A stretch of DNA of 64,000 nt. Source: Aminobacter sp. J41 (lineage in GTDB: Bacteria; Pseudomonadota; Alphaproteobacteria; Rhizobiales; Rhizobiaceae). The stretch lies in NCBI RefSeq assembly GCF_000526635.1, contig NZ_JAGL01000008.1:1-64000 (forward strand). The letters are read 5' to 3'. Below are positions 54,759 to 61,800 of the stretch, one piece after another. The position numbers and the translations under genes were made by a program. Under the pieces are notes generated by a model. It saw only the letters and a program-made list of their open reading frames with translations, made no database searches and was not told where the DNA came from. The stretch's first letter is position 1. Each line of letters opens with the position of its first letter.

Positions 54759-55856
54759 TCAGTGCTCCATCTTCTTCAGATAGCCGCGCATGGTTTCCTT
54801 CAGCGCCTCGTCGGTGCGCGAAACCTCTTCCACCACATCCATGATCTCGGGATACGTGGTGATCGCCGGCTTCTGGCCGAACACCTTTTCGGCGTTAGCG
54901 AGGAATTCCGGATCGGAGACGGCCTGTGCGAAGGATTCGCGCAGCATCGCCAGGTGCTCTTCCGGCGTGTTCGGCGGGGCTACAACCAGCCAGTTGACGC
55001 GGTCGCCGATGCCGCCGTGGAACTTGATGACATCCCAAGCCGGACCGCTCGGCTCCTTGCCCATGACACGGCGGTAGTAGCTGTCGAAGGTCTCGAGGTT
55101 CTCCATGAACGGATCCTCGCTGAGACCGCTGCCGTCAGGCTTCGGCGGCGAGAAATAGAACAGACCAAGCGACTCGCCGTCCTTGATCATCGTGTCCTTC
55201 AGCGTGCGATTGTAGATCACACCCGTTGCCGGATAGCCCTGGAGTTCGCCGCGCTGGAGGGCCGCCTGCAGCGGGCCGTCGCCACCGAAGCCGGAGACGA
55301 ACTGGTAGTCGATGCCGAGGAGGTCCATGGCCGCTGCGGTGCGCATGGAAGCTGCGCTCAGCGCAGTGAAGCCGCCGAAGGTGAACTTGTCGACCTTCTT
55401 GACGAATTCATCCTTGTCCTTGAGTCCGCCGGCAACCTTGGTGCTGACGTGGACGAAGAAGTGGGCGCCGCCCACACCGCCGATGATGCCGAAATCCTTG
55501 AATGGAATTTGCAACTCTTCAGGATCGAGAACGCGGGTCGAACCGCTCCACGCTACCCAGCCGAGCGTACGGCCGTCCGGACGCGCATTCATCACGTGGC
55601 GGATGCCGCGTGCAAGCGCACCGCCTTCAACCGACTGGACAACGATGGTCGGGTTGCCCGCCATCGTCTTCGACCATGCATCGGCGGCGATCTGTGCGCC
55701 AAGACCGGTCGAACCGCCCGGCGCCGCGTTGTGAACCAGCGTTACTGTCTGCCCCGACAGATCGATCACCTGTGCATGCGCAGCCGTTGCCCCGGCGAGA
55801 GCAATCGCTGCCGCCCCTGCCAGACACGCCTTCCACAATGCTGATGTGAACCTCAT
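54759..55856 (-). CDS. tripartite tricarboxylate transporter substrate-binding protein (TctC/Bug)
   Basis: A 365-residue periplasmic binding protein with a Sec signal (LWKACLAGAAAIALAGATAAHA). The TctC/Bug core is recognisable: VTLVHNAAPGGSTGLGAQIAADAWSKTMAGNPTIVVQSVEGG, then GGVGGAHFFVHVS. Somewhat longer than usual (about 320). GGGAGGAG 5 nt before the ATG at 55856 supports the start. First gene of the tct operon; the ligand is unknown, and in the catabolic context may be an acid processed by the neighbouring enzymes. Confidence 0.9.
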   Translation of the reverse strand: MRFTSALWKACLAGAAAIALAGATAAHAQVIDLSGQTVTLVHNAAPGGSTGLGAQIAADAWSKTMAGNPTIVVQSVEGGALARGIRHVMNARPDGRTLGWVAWSGSTRVLDPEELQIPFKDFGIIGGVGGAHFFVHVSTKVAGGLKDKDEFVKKVDKFTFGGFTALSAASMRTAAAMDLLGIDYQFVSGFGGDGPLQAALQRGELQGYPATGVIYNRTLKDTMIKDGESLGLFYFSPPKPDGSGLSEDPFMENLETFDSYYRRVMGKEPSGPAWDVIKFHGGIGDRVNWLVVAPPNTPEEHLAMLRESFAQAVSDPEFLANAEKVFGQKPAITTYPEIMDVVEEVSRTDEALKETMRGYLKKMEH

Positions 55857-56139
55857 CAATTCTCCTCCCGTTCAATGAGATCTGAGGCCAGCGGGCCGAA
55901 TGACCCACCGGCAAAAATTCCTTCGACCGGTCGCCTCAGCAAGCGGGCCCCTCCCGGCAGCAATCCAACTTCCTGGCACGCCAAGGCGAAGCCTATTCTT
56001 CCAAACTGGCCCGTCCTCCCCACCATTCTCGACGACGGCACCTGTATACATTTCGGCAGGCCTGCATGCACAAAACTGCCGTTACGTCACCAACGTGCAT
56101 GCAATCGCGGCCCCTATCAAGCGCGATCTTCCGGTTCCC

Positions 56140-56166
56140 GCATTCATTTTGAAGAGGATCGTATAA
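56140..56166. promoter_or_regulatory. degenerate GntR-type site upstream of tctC
   Basis: GCATTC (56140-56145)-N15-GTATAA (56161-56166) keeps the spacing of the two matched sites at 46460 and 48202 but has three mismatches in the half-sites. It is 284 bp before the tctC start. Suggestive only. Confidence 0.25.
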
Positions 56167-56853
56167 GCGCGAGCGGACGCCCGGCCGCATTAATTCGCAT
56201 ATTAACTATCAAACCGCTGCTTCACAACGGCGAACAGATGCGGGGCCCACGCAAGGTTTATCTTCACGTCCAGGCAGACAGGGGCAGGAGACGGAACTGC
56301 TTCAGCGACACGCGGCCCGTTCTGAGTTCGTCCGCCTTGAGAAAGACTGATCTCCACGCTTCACTATGCAGGTGCCTCCTGCCGCTTCTTCTACAGGACC
56401 ACAACGCTGTATCACTGGTCAGGATTCGACGCTGTGAATCGCCCTTTGGGCTCGCAGATTACGGAATCACGCGGTGAGCTTCTGCACTTCGGCAGAATTC
56501 CACAGGGCTCTGGCGCCGGGAAACGGTTCGGCAGCGGTGTTTTCGGACCCGCCGTCAATTTTTTTCACGTTCCCTCTCATGAGCATAGCTCACTGATCCC
56601 GCAGGTATCCGCTCTGTCGAAATGAGATCCTGTCGCACCGGCAATTCGCCGAAAGCGTCACGCGAAAGCTGGCGCCAAGAAAAACAGCCAGGAATCTCAG
56701 CCCGCTCATCCTCCCCTCCGCGCGATCGTTTCCATCTCTAACGTATCGGAAGCCAATGATTTCTTGGCGCTTTCTTGCAGGCGACGGATGAGAACACGAT
56801 CTGTACCCACCCCCGCCGACCTACCCTCAGCTGCGGGAAACCGGGCCATCCAA

Positions 56854-56878
56854 CAAAAATCGCGAATTTCGATTTTTG
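56854..56878. repeat. inverted repeat upstream of tRNA-Lys
   Basis: Perfect 9-bp arms caaaaatcg / cgatttttg with a 7-nt spacer. Unexplained; it could be a hairpin end of a small transcript or a binding site near the tRNA promoter. Confidence 0.4.
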
Positions 56879-56882
56879 GTGC

Positions 56883-56911
56883 TGGACAGCGGGAAAATCA
56901 CCCTCTATATC
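56883..56911 (+). promoter_or_regulatory. putative promoter of tRNA-Lys
   Basis: TGGACA (56883-56888), 17 nt, TATATC (56906-56911), about 47 bp before the tRNA. Five and four of six bases match the RpoD consensus, with ideal spacing. Confidence 0.4.
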
Positions 56912-56957
56912 CCCCCTCACTCGCGGCGGACAACAACGGTTCGCAGCGAACCCGGCG

Positions 56958-57033
<76 letters not shown>

Positions 57034-57292
57034 CTCTTCTTCCTCCTAGAATTTCCGCTGATTGATCTCGCCGAAGCGAGTATCGCTTATGCGCGCGCAG
57101 AGCCTTTTATCCGTGGGTTAAATGCCGGGGGGGCAACCACTCGCAGAGGCAGCGTGTGCCGGATGTTCGCACTCGTCTTAGGGTCGAAAACTTCACCTGA
57201 TCACGATTGCGATACTGAGCAAAAACAACCTCTTGCGTGATTTGTCAGGATCATGTCTGGAGGCGGTCTACTCAATCAGGGGTAAGACCAGA

Positions 57293-57898
57293 ATGAAATT
57301 GTACTACAGTCCCGGCGCATGCTCCCTCGCGGTCCATCTTGTGGCAAACGAGGCAGCGGTGCCGCTCGATTTGGTCCGTGTAGACCTTGCGACCAAGAAA
57401 ACTGAGGCCGGGGACGATTTCCTCGCGGTCAATCCGAACGGCTATGTGCCGACGCTCCTGACCGCTGATGGAGACTCGCTGACCGAGGCGCAGATCCTCG
57501 TTCAGTTCATCGCCGATCAGAAGCCGGAATCGGGGCTTATGCCGGCCTTCGGCAGCATCGACCGCTACCGCGCCCAGCGCTGGCTGGCGTTCATCTCGTC
57601 CGAACTGCACAAGGGCTTCAGCCCGCTGTTCAAGCCGGGCACGAGCGAGGATGCGAAGGCAGCCGCGCGTGAGCATCTCGCCAAGCGCTTCGCCTATCTC
57701 GACGCACACCTCGCGGATAACGAGTACCTCCTCGGCGACACCTTCACGGCTGCCGATGCCTATCTCTGGACCGTGCTCGGCTGGACGCGCTTCGTCAACG
57801 TCGACACCTCGTCCTACAAGAACATCGAGCGCTTCATGGGTGCCGTTGCCACCCGCCCTGCGGTCCAGAAGACACTGCAGGAAGAAGGTCTCGCTTAA
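57293..57898 (+). CDS. glutathione S-transferase
   Basis: A 201-residue cytosolic GST of the beta-like class. The N-terminal thioredoxin fold starts KLYYSPGACSLAVHLVANEA (with a Cys at residue 9-10 as in beta GSTs), has VNPNGYVPTL (cis-Pro) and DSLTEAQILVQFIAD (glutathione-binding). The helical C-terminal domain has NEYLLGDTFTAADAYLWTVLGW. The start at 57293 fits the family; the upstream extension does not. It conjugates or reduces electrophiles with glutathione. Confidence 0.94.
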   Translation: MKLYYSPGACSLAVHLVANEAAVPLDLVRVDLATKKTEAGDDFLAVNPNGYVPTLLTADGDSLTEAQILVQFIADQKPESGLMPAFGSIDRYRAQRWLAFISSELHKGFSPLFKPGTSEDAKAAAREHLAKRFAYLDAHLADNEYLLGDTFTAADAYLWTVLGWTRFVNVDTSSYKNIERFMGAVATRPAVQKTLQEEGLA

Positions 57899-58059
57899 CA
57901 AAGCGGCGGGACCGGTGCGGGCACCCTGCCCGCACCTTCTCTTCAAGTCCAATCCCACCTGCCCGAAAAATTTGCCTCCAATTTCACGCTCAGGCGGTCA
58001 TCCGCGCGGAGCGCCCTAAGTCTTGCTCATGCGAAGGGGCGCACGGACAGGAGCAAGAC

Positions 58060-58632
58060 ATGACTACGCACAAGGTCGGATATTTTGTCGGAAGCCTCGC
58101 GAAGGCCTCGATCAACCGCAAGCTGGCGAAAGCCCTGACGCTCCTGGCGCCGCCGCAGCTTCAGATGTCGGAGATTCCGTTCAAGGACCTGCCGCTCTAC
58201 AGCTACGACTACGACGCCGATTTCCCGCCGGTTGCACGGGAGTTTAAAGAGGCAATCGCGGCGGTCGATGCCGTGCTGTTCGTCACGCCGGAGTACAACC
58301 GCTCCATTCCGGGCGGCCTGAAGAATGCCATCGACTGGGCGAGCCGTCCTTACGGCCAGAATTCCTTCACCCGCAAGCCGTCAGCGATCATCGGCACGTC
58401 ACCGGGCATGATCGGGACGGCGGTTGCACAGCAGAGCCTAAAAAGCGTGCTGAGCTTCTGCAACTCGCCGCAAATGAATGCCATCGAGGCCTATATCCAG
58501 TTCACGCCCAACCTGATCACCGACGACGGCAAGGTGACGAATCCGGGCACGGAAGAGTTCCTGCGCAATTTCATGAATGAATTCGCAGGCTTCATTACGC
58601 GCGTCTGGTCGATCCTTCCGCGAGACGCATAA
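58060..58632 (+). CDS. NADPH-dependent FMN reductase
   Basis: A 190-residue flavodoxin-like reductase (chromate/azo reductase ChrR/YieF type). FMN phosphate loop in VGSLAKASINRKLAKAL and the FMN/NADPH motif FVTPEYNRSIPGGLKNAIDW are clear. AGGAG precedes the ATG. It reduces quinones, dyes or FMN; the natural substrate is uncertain. Confidence 0.92.
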   Translation: MTTHKVGYFVGSLAKASINRKLAKALTLLAPPQLQMSEIPFKDLPLYSYDYDADFPPVAREFKEAIAAVDAVLFVTPEYNRSIPGGLKNAIDWASRPYGQNSFTRKPSAIIGTSPGMIGTAVAQQSLKSVLSFCNSPQMNAIEAYIQFTPNLITDDGKVTNPGTEEFLRNFMNEFAGFITRVWSILPRDA

Positions 58633-58812
58633 GCATCCCAGCCGGGGCCTTCTTCCATCGGGGCTCCGGCACATCATCCAAAATGATGTAGCGATAATAC
58701 CCCCTCCCCCATTGGGTACTGCGACGCTCCAAAAGGTGCGCTGTCCGCGCGAAAGCGCCAGGCCGAATATCAGCGCCAGCTACGGATACAGTGCAAACCT
58801 CAGGGGCGGCAC

Positions 58813-61800
58813 ATGACCAACAAGATCGTTCTGGAAAACCAGAAGCAGGGCAACCCTATCGAGGAATGGGGAATCGACGGCGACGGCGATCCCAGTATCC
58901 AGGGCTTTGCGACGCAGATCAGCAGCAACGTCGGCGAGACCGTCGAGTTCAAGATTGCCACCGACGCGACCAAGTATCGGATCGAGATCTACCGCCTCGG
59001 CTACTACAATGGGGACGGCGCCCGAAAGGTCGCCACGATCAGCCAGGAGCTCACCCAAGCGCAGATCCAGCCGCACCCGATCGTCGATTATACAACCGGA
59101 CTGATCGACTGCGGCAACTGGGAAGTCTCCGCCACCTGGCAGATACCAGAAGACTCGGTCTCGGGCGTTTATATCGCCAAGCTTGTGCGGGAGGATGGCG
59201 TAGAGGGCTCGAGCCACATCCCATTCATCGTCCGCGAAGACGGCTCGACCAGCGACATCGTCTTCCAGACCTCCGATACCACCTGGCAAGCTTACAACGC
59301 ATGGGGCGGCGCGAGCCTCTACACAGGCAATGTTCCCATTGATCCTGCTGACATGATCGCCTGGATGCCGCCGAACTGCAGCTGTGGTCTCACTGCTATC
59401 GGCCGCGCCTACAAGGTCAGCTACAATCGTCCCTTCATCACCAACACCAGCCCCGCCGGCGGCACGCACGACTTCATCTTCGGTGTCGAGCATTCAGCGA
59501 TCCGATGGCTCGAGCAGAATGGCTACGACGTCTCCTACATCTCTGGCGTCGATTCCACGCGCAACGGCGCCCAGCTTCTCAACCATCAGGCGTTCCTGTC
59601 CGTCGGGCACGACGAATACTGGTCGGCCGAACAGCGGGCCAACGTTGAGGCGGCGCGCGATTCCGGCGTCAACCTCGCGTTCTGGAGCGGCAACGAGGTC
59701 TACTGGAAGATCCGGTGGGAAGACAGCGTCGACGGCAACGGGACTCCCTACCGAACGATGGTCGCCTACAAGGAGACCTGGGCAGGCGTTAGCATTGATC
59801 CGAGCGACATCCACACCGGCACGTGGCGCGATCCGCGATTCGCGGATCCTGGACAGGAGCCTGAGAACTCCCTGACGGGCACAATGTTCACTGTCGACTC
59901 GTACCGGCTCGACACGATGACCATTCCCTACGACATGTCGAGGCTGCGCTTCTGGCGCAACACCGAGGTTGCCGAGCTGCAGCCTGGCGAGACCTATTCG
60001 CTCGTTCCAAACCTGCTTGGCTACGAGTGGGATTCCGACGTCGAGAATGGCTACCGTCCGGCCGGCCTGATCAACATGTCGTCGACCACGCTGGTGGTCG
60101 ACACCTATCTGCGCGACTACGGAACGACCATTGGCACGGAAGAAGCCACCCACAGCCTGACCATGTACCGCGCGCCGAGCGGGGCGCTCGTGTTCGGCGC
60201 GGGCACCGTGTTCTGGTCCTGGGGCCTGGATGAGAACCATGCAGGCGCACCGACACCGACAGATCCCAACGTCCAACAGGCCATGGTCAACATGTTCGCG
60301 GACATGGGGATCCAGCCGGAAACTCTCATGGCGAGCCTGGTGGTTGCCACGAAGTCGACCGACTTCCTGGCGCCGGTTTCCCAAATCACATCGCCGTCTG
60401 TCGGCGCACACTTTGTCGAGGGGCAGCGCGTCACCGTTACGGGCATCGCCTACGATTTAGGCGGCGGCGTCGTCGCCGGCATCGAGGTTTCGACCGACGG
60501 CGGTCAATCCTGGTGGAAGGCGCAGGGCTACGAAAACTGGACATACACCTGGACTGCACAGGCGACCGGCACTTACACCATGATGTCGCGCGCGGTGGAC
60601 GATAGCCTGAACCTCGAGACACCGACTTCCAGCGCGAACGTCACGGTTTCGCTGCCGGACACCTCCAGCATCTGGACATTCGCCAATAAGCCCGCCGAGG
60701 AGACGGCTCTGGACCGCGACGGCATCGAGGTCGGTGTACGCTTCCAGACGTCAATCGGCGGCGAGATCGAGGGAATCCGCTTCTACAAGGGCTTCTACAA
60801 TATCGGCACTCACGTCGTGAACCTGTGGGACGATCAGGGCAACCTGATCGCCACGGCCACCTCGACTAAGGCGGACGAGTCGCTCTCCGGATGGCAGACC
60901 GTGCTCTTTGACAATCCGGTTCAGATCCAGGCCGGCAAGACCTACACCGCATCCTACTTCACCAAGGGCTACTACTCGCTAGACACACAGTACTTCACCA
61001 GCCCGATTACACGTGGCCCGATCACGGTGCAGCCAGGTGCCGGTGTCTTCACCTACACCACGACGCCGGGCGTATTTCCAACGGAGAGCTTTCAGAACTC
61101 GAACTACTGGGTCGACGTGGTCTTCGACGCGGGACCGAACACGCAACCGGTTGCGGAGGACGACACCGGCTTCATGGTGTACCGCAACGGCAAGCTGACG
61201 CTGTCCTTTGCCGCACTGACCGCCAATGACAACGACGCCGACGGTGATCTTCTCTCGATACTTTCAGTCGGCGGGGCCCAGAACGGGACCGTAACTCTCA
61301 ATTTCCAGGCCGGTACAGTCACCTTCCGGCCTGATGATGGGTATTTCGGACCAGCAAGTTTCACCTATGTCGTCACCGACGGGCGCGGCGGAACCTCCAC
61401 GGCAACCGTTTCGCTGACTGTCGACGAAGCTATGGCCGGCATCTCCATTTTTGATGAAGGGGCCGCGCCGACGAGTGCGCCGTCAGCTGACGGTGAGGGG
61501 CTTGAACTTGGCATGAAGTTCACCGCCTCGAAGAGCGGCACCATCTCCGCGATGCGCTTCTACAAGGCGACTGGCGAAACCGGAACTCATACGGCTTCTC
61601 TGTGGACGGCATCCGGCGACCTGCTCGGAACCGTCACGTTCACCAACGAGTCCGGAAGCGGGTGGCAGGAAGCGACTTTCTCAACACCGATCACGATCGC
61701 TGCCGGGCAAACCTACGTCGCCTCCTACCATTCGAATGGTACGTACATGGCGACACCTGGCTACTTCGAACAGGCGCACAGTAACGGCCCGCTCACGGCT

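Larger units (their letters stand above)
55857..56957. other. 1.1-kb gene-free stretch upstream of tct and tRNA-Lys
   Basis: No reading frame here has a ribosome site, a domain or sensible residue composition. The part next to tctC holds palindromes (TGTATACA at 56043-56050; GCATGC at 56064 and 56097) and a degenerate copy of the GntR-type site. The part next to the tRNA holds an inverted repeat and a promoter. The middle (about 56200-56750) shows nothing I can name. Confidence 0.5.

Noticed and set aside
55875-56477. 200-codon open frame in the tct-tRNA gap
   Set aside because: No ribosome site, residue composition unlike a folded protein, and contains the palindromes of the probable tctC control region.
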